Shown piece by piece: positions 44,970-52,919 of a stretch of DNA of 64,000 nucleotides. A program made the position numbers and the translations under genes. Within the stretch, counting starts at the first letter, position 1. Each line of letters starts with the position of its first letter. Origin of the DNA: Parvimonas sp035282405 (lineage in GTDB: Bacteria > Bacillota > Clostridia > Tissierellales > Peptoniphilaceae); assembly GCF_035282405.1 (NCBI RefSeq), contig NZ_JAYKBP010000003.1, positions 102,061-166,060 of the forward strand, in the 5' to 3' direction. The notes under the pieces are model-generated. The model did not search any database. It was not told the origin of the DNA and worked only from the letters and a program-made list of their open reading frames with translations.

Positions 44970-46910
44970 ATGATTAAAGTTACATTCCCTGACGGGTCTA
45001 TTCATGAATTTGAAAAAGGGGTAAAGATTTTAGATGTTGCAATTAGCATTTCAGAGGGTTTTGCAAGAAATGTTTTAGGTGCTGTTGTTAATGATGATAT
45101 TATAAAAGGTTTAAGCGAAACATTAAAAGAAAATTGTACAGTTAAATTTGTAAAATTTGAAGATAAAGAGGGAAAAGAAATTTTTTGGCATACATCAAGT
45201 CACGTTATGGCTCTTGCTATTCAAAGACTATTTCCGGATACAAAATTTGGAATAGGCCCTGCAATAGACAACGGATTTTATTATGACTTAGACTCAGAAC
45301 ACAAATTCACACCAGAAGATTTAGAGAAAATTGAAGCAGAAATGAAGAAAATAATTAAGGAAGGCTTCTCTGTTGATAGAAAAGAAGTTGATAGAGACTT
45401 TGCTTTAAAATATTTTGCTGAAAAAGGACAAGACTATAAAATTGACTTAATTGAAGGATTTGACAAAGATGCTGAACTTTCTTTCTACGAATTAGGAGAT
45501 TTTACTGACCTTTGTAGAGGACCACATCTTGTTGATGTTAAAAAGATAAAAGCTGTTAAGCTTTTAAGCATTGCAGGGGCTTATTGGAGAGGTAGCGAAA
45601 AAAATAAAATGCTACAAAGAATTTATGGTATCAGTTTTGAAAAGAAAAAAGATTTGGATGAATATCTTGAATTTTTAGAAGACGCAAAGCAAAGAGATCA
45701 TAGAAAAATTGGTAAAGAATTGGGAATATTTATGATTAGCCAAAATGTAGGTTCAGGTCTTCCATTCTGGTTACCGAAAGGAGCTACAATTAGACGTGTA
45801 GTTGAAAGATATATAGTTGATAAAGAAATCGAATGTGGATATGAACATGTTTACACTCCAATTCTTGCAAATGTTGACTTGTATAAAACTTCAGGCCACT
45901 GGGATCACTATCAAGATAGTATGTTTCCACCAATGGACTTAGGAAATGGAGAAATGTTGGTTTTAAGACCGATGAACTGTCCACATCATATGGAAATTTA
46001 CAATAATGATGTTCATAGTTATAAAGAATTTCCTATAAGAATTGCTGAACTCGGAATGATGCACCGTTATGAAATGAGTGGAACACTTTCAGGATTACAA
46101 AGAGTTAGAGAGATGACTTTAAATGATGCTCATATCTTTGTTCGTCCGGATCAAATTAAAGATGAATTTACAAGAGTTGTAAATTTGATGAAATCAGTTT
46201 ATGAAGATTTTGATATAAAGAACTATAAATTTAGATTAAGTTACAGAGATCCTGAAAATAAAGAAAAATACTTTGATGATGATGAAATGTGGAATAATGC
46301 TGAAGCAATGCTTAAGAGTGCAATGGATGACTTAGGATATGAATACTTTGAAGCAAAGGGAGAAGCTGCTTTCTATGGTCCTAAACTTGACGTTCAAGTT
46401 AAAACTGCAATCGGATTAGAAGAAACTCTTTCTACAATTCAGCTTGATTTCTTATTACCACAAAGATTTGACTTAACTTATGTTGGAGAAGATGGAAAGA
46501 ACACTCATAGACCTGTTGTAATTCACAGAGGAATTGTTTCTACAATGGAAAGATTTGTAGCTTACTTGATTGAAGAATATAAAGGAGCATTCCCAACTTG
46601 GTTAGCTCCTGAACAAGTAAAGATTTTACCTATTTCGGATAAATTTAATAGCTATGCAAATGAATTACAAAAAGAATTTGCTAAAAAAGATATAAGGGCA
46701 GTTGTGGATGACAGAGCAGAAAAAATCGGATTAAAAATTAGAGAAGCACAGCTTGCAAAAATTCCATATAGTTTAATCGTTGGAGAAAATGAAGTAAACG
46801 AAAGAACTGTTTCAGTTAGAAAACGTGGAGAAGGGGACAAAGGATCAATGAAATTTGAAGCTTTCCTTGAAATGATTTTGGAAGAAGTAAATTCAAAAAT
46901 TGTAAAATAA
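44970..46910 (+). CDS. thrS: Threonyl-tRNA synthetase
   Basis: The 646-aa protein has the full ThrRS layout: TGS domain (1-60), editing domain with [16 protein letters not shown] (about 73-88) and CRGPHL, class II core with [10 protein letters not shown] (Cys and His zinc ligands), [13 protein letters not shown] (motif 2) and [11 protein letters not shown] (motif 3), and a C-terminal anticodon-binding domain (about 545-646). It charges tRNA-Thr and clears Ser-tRNA-Thr. The T-box upstream should induce it on threonine starvation. Confidence 0.97.
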   Translation: MIKVTFPDGSIHEFEKGVKILDVAISISEGFARNVLGAVVNDDIIKGLSETLKENCTVKFVKFEDKEGKEIFWHTSSHVMALAIQRLFPDTKFGIGPAIDNGFYYDLDSEHKFTPEDLEKIEAEMKKIIKEGFSVDRKEVDRDFALKYFAEKGQDYKIDLIEGFDKDAELSFYELGDFTDLCRGPHLVDVKKIKAVKLLSIAGAYWRGSEKNKMLQRIYGISFEKKKDLDEYLEFLEDAKQRDHRKIGKELGIFMISQNVGSGLPFWLPKGATIRRVVERYIVDKEIECGYEHVYTPILANVDLYKTSGHWDHYQDSMFPPMDLGNGEMLVLRPMNCPHHMEIYNNDVHSYKEFPIRIAELGMMHRYEMSGTLSGLQRVREMTLNDAHIFVRPDQIKDEFTRVVNLMKSVYEDFDIKNYKFRLSYRDPENKEKYFDDDEMWNNAEAMLKSAMDDLGYEYFEAKGEAAFYGPKLDVQVKTAIGLEETLSTIQLDFLLPQRFDLTYVGEDGKNTHRPVVIHRGIVSTMERFVAYLIEEYKGAFPTWLAPEQVKILPISDKFNSYANELQKEFAKKDIRAVVDDRAEKIGLKIREAQLAKIPYSLIVGENEVNERTVSVRKRGEGDKGSMKFEAFLEMILEEVNSKIVK

Positions 46911-46930
46911 TTAAAATACAATATTAAACA

Positions 46931-46965
46931 AAAAAGCTATTGAAGCAAAACTTCAATAGCTTTTT
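46931..46965 (+). terminator. Intrinsic terminator after thrS
   Basis: A perfect 15-bp stem (AAAAAGCTATTGAAG, 46931-46945, with 46951-46965) and CAAAA loop. Confidence 0.93.
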
Positions 46966-47035
46966 AATTGTGAAACAACAAGGTTCCCAGGAACCCACCC
47001 GATGCGAAACATCGTGGAAGGGTGGGGTTCTTATT
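46966..47035 (-). repeat. Single inverted copy of the GC-rich repeat element
   Basis: Read on the minus strand it runs AATAAGAACCCCACCC to TTTCACAATT, the same ends as the array at 41860-42193. It folds into a bulged hairpin: GAACCC/GGGGTTC arms with ACCCGATG-CGAAA-CATC inside. GGTTCCCAGGAACC (46982-46995) is a second palindrome. It touches the thrS terminator stem on one side and the CPBP gene stop codon on the other. Confidence 0.9.
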
Positions 47036-47836
47036 TTACCAAAACATTATTATTAACGCAATTAGATTATTTAAAAAGTGTCCGAAAACACAAGGTAATA
47101 AAGATCTAGTTTTTTTGTATATTAAACAACCAATAAAGCTTGGTACTATATACAAAGGAACTAAATACAATCCGTCGTGAATTAGAGCAAATATAAATGC
47201 TGAAATAAACGATGGAATGATGACTTTCAAAAAAATTCCTTTATCTTGAAAAATTTCATGGAAAAATGTAAATATACCATATTTAAAAGCAATTTCTTCT
47301 CCAATTGGAGCTGATAATAACATATTTACTATTAATATCTTATTATATTGTAAAGATTTGAAAATACCTTGAGTATTTTCACTTCTAAAATTTAGTCCTA
47401 ATAACTGATATGAATATGAAACTATGATATTCCATAAAATCATAAATATACCAAGTCCAACTCCAAATAATAGTAACTTTATTAAAGTTCTCTCAGATTT
47501 TCTTATTGAAATACTATCACTTCTATTTCTACTTAAGAAAACTCCTATTATAAATGTAATAAGTATTGCAATAGAACTCACTACACTTATAATGAAATTC
47601 TTAAATGCTTCTTCGTCTTTCAATAAATATGGATTGTCTTGAAAGAATTTTGATACTGACGGCAAATTCATCAAATTTTCAAAAATGGTCTGATTATTTA
47701 AAGCTAAAAAAAGTACCACTGAAATCAAAATTGGAGTTACAAAATAATTTAAAATTAAAAATAAAGATTTTTTATTAAATTTTTTTGTTTTAATTTCAGG
47801 ACTTGATAAATTTACATTTTCTATTGAATCATCCAT
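47036..47836 (-). CDS. CPBP-family intramembrane metalloprotease (CAAX-like)
   Basis: The ATG at 47836 follows AGGTG; a GTG at 47845 is weaker. The 266-aa protein has six or seven hydrophobic segments and the CPBP motifs: GEEIAFKYGIF (EE-x3-R type, with Lys for Arg), FALIHDGLY (second His motif) and GHFLNNLIA. Members process prenylated proteins or bacteriocin systems and some give immunity. It lies 12 bases after the Crp-type regulator gene in the same orientation. Confidence 0.86.
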   Translation of the reverse strand: MDDSIENVNLSSPEIKTKKFNKKSLFLILNYFVTPILISVVLFLALNNQTIFENLMNLPSVSKFFQDNPYLLKDEEAFKNFIISVVSSIAILITFIIGVFLSRNRSDSISIRKSERTLIKLLLFGVGLGIFMILWNIIVSYSYQLLGLNFRSENTQGIFKSLQYNKILIVNMLLSAPIGEEIAFKYGIFTFFHEIFQDKGIFLKVIIPSFISAFIFALIHDGLYLVPLYIVPSFIGCLIYKKTRSLLPCVFGHFLNNLIALIIMFW

Positions 47837-47848
47837 TATTTTCACCTA

Positions 47849-48544
47849 TTATTCGCTATCAACACCTTTTTCTTTTGAATATTCAACTAAATTATCATAA
47901 TTTTCTTTAGAAATTATAATCTTACCAGTTTTTCTTGAAATACAATTTCTATCAAGTAATTCATTTAAATATCTGTACATTGTTCTTTCATTAATCCTCA
48001 AGTAGTCTGAAATAACTTTTTTAGTCAAAGTAATTCTAACAGGGAATTCTACATCAACACATTTTGATAAGAAAAACTCAATTAAGTTTTTCTTTCTACC
48101 ATAATTCTTTGTTAAATCAAATGTAGCAATTGAGTGTTTTGCAAAATCCAACAAGAAGTGATTGTAAATTTTTAAAAGTTCAATACTCTCAGCTTCTTTT
48201 TCAAATCTTTCAACAGGAATTCTAATAAGTCTTGTATCTTTAAAAAATGCAACACTCTTGTAGAAATCATGTTTGTCATCCATAAATTCGAGTAATCCAA
48301 ATATGGAAGTATTAGTTATGTGATTAAAGACGATTAACTCTCCAACAGGTGTGAAGTGAACAACATTGGCACTTCCTCTAACTAACAAATATAAATAATC
48401 TAATTTGTCATTTTCTTTGATTATAACAGTTTTTTTCTTAACTTTAAGAACAGTGAATTCTGAATATAATCTTCTATCAGTTTTTAAATCAAATGTCTTA
48501 TCGATTAAAACTTTTCTTAATAATGTAACTAATTTACTCTCCAT
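47849..48544 (-). CDS. Crp/Fnr-family transcription regulator
   Basis: AAGGAGG fits the ATG at 48544 (spacing about seven) better than the one at 48550. The 231-aa protein has an N-terminal cyclic-nucleotide-binding-type beta roll (about 25-115; IIKENDKLDYLYLLVRGSANV), a long dimer helix and a C-terminal HTH (about 170-225; ISDYLRINERTMYRYLNEL as recognition region). No Cys cluster for an Fe-S centre is seen. It is divergent from the symporter gene and could control it. Confidence 0.88.
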   Translation of the reverse strand: MESKLVTLLRKVLIDKTFDLKTDRRLYSEFTVLKVKKKTVIIKENDKLDYLYLLVRGSANVVHFTPVGELIVFNHITNTSIFGLLEFMDDKHDFYKSVAFFKDTRLIRIPVERFEKEAESIELLKIYNHFLLDFAKHSIATFDLTKNYGRKKNLIEFFLSKCVDVEFPVRITLTKKVISDYLRINERTMYRYLNELLDRNCISRKTGKIIISKENYDNLVEYSKEKGVDSE

Positions 48545-48854
48545 TAACATTCCTCCTTAAATATTATTGTACAATAATATTATAATATAAAAATGACAAA
48601 AAATAAATAGTAAATTATAAAGTTTGTGAAAAAAATTTAGTTAATAATGGTTTAATTTGAAAGTTTTTACCATAAAAATTTTTAGAAAAACGATTGACAA
48701 TCGATTGCTATTTATGCTATTATAATAGTACAGATAGAGTTTTTATGAAATTTAATTATACTGAGAACGCTATCAAAAAAGTATATTATTTTAAATGACT
48801 TTATTTTATTGAATTTTCGTTGAAATAAGGTTAAATTTTTTAGAGGAGGCTATT
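48545..48854. promoter_or_regulatory. Divergent regulatory region, Crp-type regulator / symporter
   Basis: This 310-base gap has no gene. For the symporter, TTGACA (48694-48699) pairs with an extended -10 TGC-TATTAT (48715-48723, spacer 18). CGATTGACAATCG (48691-48703) is an imperfect palindrome over the -35 and could be an operator. Near 48560-48590 there is an A+T-rich stretch suited to the minus-strand promoter. I see no ORF or terminator. Confidence 0.6.
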
Positions 48855-50129
48855 ATGAGTAAAAAAAATCTGGTACTTCAAGTATTTATAGCTTTTATTG
48901 CAGGTTTGATACTTGGAGTTGTGTTGTGGTTAACGAAAGTTGATATTACAAAATATACAAAAATCGTTTCCCCATTTGGTCAAGTTTTGGTTGCAATGTT
49001 AAAAATGATTGTAATACCTGTAATATTTTTGTCCTTAATTGATGGAGCAGCTTCTGTTCCTACAAAGGAATTTGGGAAAATTGGGATAAAAGTAATAGTT
49101 TGGTACTTTTTAACTTCACTTTTTGCAGCAGTTTTAGGTTCAGTACTTGCGATAGGATTTAACCCTGGATCAGGAGAAGCGCAACAAGCTGCGTGGAAAA
49201 CTCTTATAAATCCACAAAATACTTCTGAAATTGCTAGTAAAGCTAACAGTTCATTAACAGATGTATTTATCAGTATGTTCCAAAATCCGTTCAAAGCTTT
49301 GGCAGAAGGTAACTTCTTAGCTATTATAGTATTTTCTATAGCTTTTGGACTTGCACTAAAGATGATTTCCGAAAGAGCTGAATATTCAGGAAAAGTTAAG
49401 ACTTTACTTGAAATAATCGACGTTGCAAAAGAAGCTATATTCAAAATTGTAGATTGGATTTTAGCATATTCTCCAATTGGGGTATTTGCTCTTACTTCAG
49501 TAAACTTTGCAAGTTATGGTTCATCATTATTTGGACCTTATATTAAACTTACAATTGGTGTTGTACTTGGAATTTTTGCCATGGTAGTAATAGTTTATCC
49601 TTTAATGATGGCTATCACATTAAAAGTAAATCCTTTCAAGGTTTTGGTGAAAATAAAAGAACCAATGCTAACTGCATTTGTAACAAGAAGTTCTGCTGCA
49701 GCACTTCCAGTATCTCTTAGAGTTGCAAAAGAAGATTTAAAAATAAGCGAAAATATTTCTTCATTCGCATTACCTTTAGGTTCTACAATCAACATGGATG
49801 GAGTTTGTATCCACTTACCAATGTTCGCAATTTTAGCAGCTAATATGTTTGGTGTTGAAGTTACATTTGTTTCACTATCAGTTTTAGTATTAACAACTGT
49901 ACTTGCATCAGTAGGAGCGGGTGGAGTTCCAGGGGGAAGTTTAATGTTACTATTTATAATCTTACAAAATATGAAACTTTCTCCAGATCAAATAGCTATC
50001 ATAGTTGGTCTTGCATTAGGAATTAACCCAATACTTGATATGTTTGAAACTATGAATAATGTTACAGGTGATATAGTTTGTACTTACAGTGTTGCAAAAC
50101 TTTCAGGCTTGGTAGATGAAGATAAATAA
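48855..50129 (+). CDS. Dicarboxylate/amino-acid:cation symporter (DAACS)
   Basis: The 424-aa protein has the glutamate-transporter fold: eight helices and two re-entrant loops. Signature segments are RSSAAALPVSLR (serine-rich loop HP1), GSTINMDGVCIHLP (TM7, NMDGT-like with Val-Cys), GAGGVPGGSLMLLF (HP2) and GLALGINPILDMFETMNNVTGD (TM8, partly quoted as INPILDMFETMNNV). It imports glutamate, aspartate, serine/threonine or C4-dicarboxylates with Na+ or H+. A long leader and divergent regulator suggest control. Confidence 0.93.
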   Translation: MSKKNLVLQVFIAFIAGLILGVVLWLTKVDITKYTKIVSPFGQVLVAMLKMIVIPVIFLSLIDGAASVPTKEFGKIGIKVIVWYFLTSLFAAVLGSVLAIGFNPGSGEAQQAAWKTLINPQNTSEIASKANSSLTDVFISMFQNPFKALAEGNFLAIIVFSIAFGLALKMISERAEYSGKVKTLLEIIDVAKEAIFKIVDWILAYSPIGVFALTSVNFASYGSSLFGPYIKLTIGVVLGIFAMVVIVYPLMMAITLKVNPFKVLVKIKEPMLTAFVTRSSAAALPVSLRVAKEDLKISENISSFALPLGSTINMDGVCIHLPMFAILAANMFGVEVTFVSLSVLVLTTVLASVGAGGVPGGSLMLLFIILQNMKLSPDQIAIIVGLALGINPILDMFETMNNVTGDIVCTYSVAKLSGLVDEDK

Positions 50130-50164
50130 TTATATAAAAAAGTTAAAAAAGTAAGTAAATAAAT

Positions 50165-50198
50165 AAAAAGGTCGATGTTTTTTACATTGACCTTTTTT
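50165..50198 (+). terminator. Intrinsic terminator after the symporter gene
   Basis: A 14-bp stem with one G-T pair (50165-50178 with 50184-50197), short loop and T run. Confidence 0.88.
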
Positions 50199-50287
50199 GT
50201 GAATTAAGATATTATATTGTTGATAAGTAAATTATATCATTAGAATTAATCATTTAAAAGACTCAATTTAAGTTTGGAGGTAATTCA

Positions 50288-50656
50288 ATGGAATATAGAA
50301 TAATAAATATTAAAGACAATATAAATGTTGTAAAAATTGAAGATGAAAAAATACTAATATTCGATGAACAATCAGCTTTAGATGTGTTTATGAGTTTAGC
50401 TTATGAAACGGGAGAAAATAAATTTATAATTAGCAAAGATAATTTAATAGAAGATTTTTTTGATTTAAGAACTAAAATAGCTGGAGAAATTCTACAAAAG
50501 ATAATAAATTATAAAATGAAATTGGCTATTATAGGAGATTTTTCAAAATATAAAAGTAAATCTTTAAGAGATTTTATATATGAATGTAATAGTGGAAGAG
50601 ATATATTTTTCGTTGAAAATGAATTTGAAGCTTTAAATTTATTAAGTTACAATTAA
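50288..50656 (+). CDS. DUF4180-domain protein
   Basis: The 122-aa soluble protein matches the DUF4180 pattern: FIISKDNLIEDFFDLRTKIAGEILQK in the middle (part: EDFFDLRTKIAGEILQK), KLAIIGDFSKYKSKSLRDF and YECNSGRDIFFVENEFEAL near the end. The fold is predicted as a small alpha/beta STAS-like domain; function is unknown. TTGGAGG precedes the ATG, and the gene stands alone. Confidence 0.85.
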   Translation: MEYRIINIKDNINVVKIEDEKILIFDEQSALDVFMSLAYETGENKFIISKDNLIEDFFDLRTKIAGEILQKIINYKMKLAIIGDFSKYKSKSLRDFIYECNSGRDIFFVENEFEALNLLSYN

Positions 50657-50749
50657 AGATAAAAATATAAAAATTTGGTTAATAATTTTTTAGTATTGGG
50701 TATATATTTTGCAAATACATATTGTTTTCAATAATAGAGGAGGTGCAGT

Positions 50750-51403
50750 TTGAAAGAACAAGTTGGGAAAGTATTCTCCATAGCTAAAGATAATAAAGCA
50801 CTAGAAGGATGTACAATATCAAAAGAGGTACATGGAGGAGAAAATTACATAGCATATTTTTCTATGGCAGAAGATACAGATATAAGTGCAGAATTATTCC
50901 CTTATTATAAGCTGTTGATTGTAGCAGAGGGAGAGCTTGAAGTATATGGATTTTCTGAAAATATTAAAAAAGTAAAAGTAGGTGAATGTATTGTAACACC
51001 AATTGAAGTTCCAGTTGGTATGAGAACTAAATCAGGAGCAATATTCACTGAAATTGCAATAAAAAAGGAGGACTTTATGAATAAGTTAGTAAAAGCGGGA
51101 GAGGTTTTTAAATTAGGTGAATTATTACAATACCAAGAAGGTAAAATCGTAAATATGGACGTAGTTCACAATGATAAAATGAAGTTTGTATTAATGGCAT
51201 TTGATGCGGGAACAGGTCTATCAGAACATTCAGCACCGGGAGAAGCAATAGTATTTGCATTAGATGGCGAAGGAATAATCGGATACGAAGGAACAGACCA
51301 TGTAATAAAAGCAGGAGAATGCTTCCACTTTGCAAAAGCTGGAAGACATTATGTAAAGGCTGAAAAGAATTTTAAAATGGCATTACTTTTAACTTTGGAA
51401 TAA
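50750..51403 (+). CDS. Double-cupin protein
   Basis: The 217-aa protein starts at TTG behind GAGGAGG. It has two cupin beta barrels: about 35-95 (YYKLLIVAEGELEVYGF, VKVGECIVTPIEVPVG) and 140-210 (GLSEHSAPGEAIVFALDGEGII, then GECFHFAKAGRHYV). The second has the histidine and glutamate pattern for metal binding; the first lacks most of it. Such proteins include enzymes and sensors; the role here is unknown. Confidence 0.85.
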   Translation: MKEQVGKVFSIAKDNKALEGCTISKEVHGGENYIAYFSMAEDTDISAELFPYYKLLIVAEGELEVYGFSENIKKVKVGECIVTPIEVPVGMRTKSGAIFTEIAIKKEDFMNKLVKAGEVFKLGELLQYQEGKIVNMDVVHNDKMKFVLMAFDAGTGLSEHSAPGEAIVFALDGEGIIGYEGTDHVIKAGECFHFAKAGRHYVKAEKNFKMALLLTLE

Positions 51404-51439
51404 AAAGAGAAAATTTATATAAGAATTAAATATAGGATG

Positions 51440-51466
51440 AAACGACCATATTTTGGTCGTTTTTTT
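51440..51466 (+). terminator. Intrinsic terminator after the cupin gene
   Basis: A perfect 9-bp stem (AAACGACCA, 51440-51448, with 51454-51462), 5-base loop and T run. Confidence 0.9.
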
Positions 51467-51536
51467 GTGAAAAAATAATCATTTTTTGAAGTTGTTTTAG
51501 GATTAACGTTAAGCTAAAAAGTAAAGGATTATCTCT

Positions 51537-51581
51537 AACACGTCATCTCGAGTGTAGCGTGCCCTAACTTTGTTTGTTTAC
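51537..51581 (+). repeat. Dispersed repeat, copy A
   Basis: AACACGTCAT (51537-51546), then CCCTAACTTTGTTTGTTTAC (to 51581). Both ends match copy B at 52691, but the middle is shorter here. It lies in the 420-base gap 51404-51823, which otherwise holds only the cupin terminator and A+T-rich sequence. Confidence 0.75.
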
Positions 51582-51823
51582 TTGTAAATAAAAGTAGAAT
51601 TTACAGAAATAATCACATCTTATGATACAATTCTTATTAAGATTTCATAAAGCTCTGTAACTTGAAATTTTTATAGTTTTATATAAATACTATTATTCAA
51701 AAATTAAATAGTTTATTTAGGGTATAATAAAAACATATAATTTTAAATCATTTTTGAATTAGTATAAAAAGTGGTTATATTAAATGTATCAATACCTTGG
51801 ATACCTTGAAAGATGGTGCTAAT

Positions 51824-52228
51824 ATGAGTAACAAAAATATAAAAAAAGAATGTGAAGAACTATGGGCGAAAAATAAATATTATGTACTAAGCAAATCTCA
51901 TAAAACATATTTAGAGATAAGAGAGTATTTGAAAGAAAAAGAAGTAGATATTTTAGTTCTAAATGAAAAAATACAAAAAGTAAGAGATATGAAAGAAAGC
52001 AAAAAAGATTTTAGAAATGCTATTCTTCATGTATGGGGATATTTTAAAGAAAAATCAAGTGAAATTGAAAAACAAGAATTATTTAATATATTAGAAGAAT
52101 ATATGGAAGGAAAAAATAATCAGGAATATGTAATTGAATATATCAATATTTTACTAACTAGATATCCAAATAAATATTTACAAGAATCAACTTTATTAAT
52201 AGGAGAACAGTATGAGACTTTGGCATGA
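51824..52228 (+). CDS. YbgA/DUF1722-domain protein
   Basis: Start at ATG 51824 is preferred over a TTG at 51797, though neither has a good ribosome site. The 134-aa protein fits the YbgA/DUF1722 domain: ELWAKNKYYVLSKSHKTYLEIREYLKE (in part WAKNKYYVLSKSHKTY), HVWGYFKEK, and LLTRYPNKYLQESTLL at the end. In other bacteria YbgA is linked to DNA photolyase genes; its activity is unknown. It overlaps the next gene by 17 bases, so the two are probably coupled. Confidence 0.85.
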   Translation: MSNKNIKKECEELWAKNKYYVLSKSHKTYLEIREYLKEKEVDILVLNEKIQKVRDMKESKKDFRNAILHVWGYFKEKSSEIEKQELFNILEEYMEGKNNQEYVIEYINILLTRYPNKYLQESTLLIGEQYETLA

Positions 52229-52580
52229 AAAAATTATTCATCTATTGCCTAAAAATCAGCTTCTTGGACAACATAGAGAATGTTGTGCACTTAGGGGAAA
52301 TGGATGGAAAAAGAAACATAAAACTGTAGATTATGTATTTTTATATTCTCCATATCACTTATTTATGTATCATTCATTAGTTATGGATGAAATGGAAAAA
52401 AGAGGGTTTAAAGTATCTATAGAATGGAAAGATAAGAATTATAGAGGAAAGAAAGCAGAAAGTTATAATAATCTTGAAGAAAAAATTACAGATACTCCAA
52501 TTTACAAAGAACATAATAATGAATATTTGATTGAGTGTTTAGAAAACTTAAGAAAAAAAGGTATAAAATTAAAACTATAA
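52212..52580 (+). CDS. TIGR02328-type protein (pyrimidine-dimer glycosylase-like)
   Basis: The 122-aa protein starts MRLWHEKIIHLLPKNQLLGQ, followed by HRECCALRGNGWKKKHKTVDYVF and YSPYHLFMYHSLVMDEM. This is the pattern of the TIGR02328 family, which is distantly related to T4 endonuclease V-type pyrimidine-dimer glycosylases. If so, it would act in UV damage repair. The RLWH N-terminal and the HRECCALRG segment are the conserved parts. It overlaps the YbgA gene, which also has repair links. Confidence 0.82.
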   Translation: MRLWHEKIIHLLPKNQLLGQHRECCALRGNGWKKKHKTVDYVFLYSPYHLFMYHSLVMDEMEKRGFKVSIEWKDKNYRGKKAESYNNLEEKITDTPIYKEHNNEYLIECLENLRKKGIKLKL

Positions 52581-52596
52581 AAGATTGATTATATAA

Positions 52597-52637
52597 TATG
52601 ACCCCCTAAATCCTATGTCTTGGTTTAGGGGGTCATA
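52597..52637. terminator. Stem-loop after the TIGR02328-type gene
   Basis: A perfect 14-bp stem (TATGACCCCCTAAA, 52597-52610, with 52624-52637) and 13-base loop with further partial pairing. There is no proper T run, so it may be a weak terminator or an mRNA end-stabiliser. Confidence 0.6.
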
Positions 52638-52690
52638 CAATATAAAAAACAAAAAAAATTCATGTCATAGCAACTTAAAGAAAAACCACA

Positions 52691-52820
52691 AACACGTCAT
52701 TTTGACTAAATCGAAGCTGAGTGAAGTGAATCTTACCCTAACTTTGCTTGTTTACAAACAATAGTAGGTCTGACGAGAGCAATTGTACCTTCTGATGCAA
52801 TTGCGCTGGAGATCTCACAT
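52691..52820 (+). repeat. Dispersed repeat, copy B
   Basis: The copy starts AACACGTCATTTTGAC, continues TCGAAGCTGAGTGAAGTGAA, CCCTAACTTTGCTTGTTTAC, and ends near GAGATCTCAC (52811-52819). It shares parts with copy A and parts with inverted copy C. It lies in the 339-base gap 52581-52919, which also holds the stem-loop at 52597; TTATGTTATAATAAATATA (52868-52886) contains a -10-like TATAAT (52874-52879). Confidence 0.8.
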
Positions 52821-52919
52821 AATTTAACTTCCTTAAATGTAAATAAATCATTATCTTAAACAATTATTTATGTTATAATAAATATATGAAAATTGTATAT
52901 AAAATGAGAGGGAGAATAG

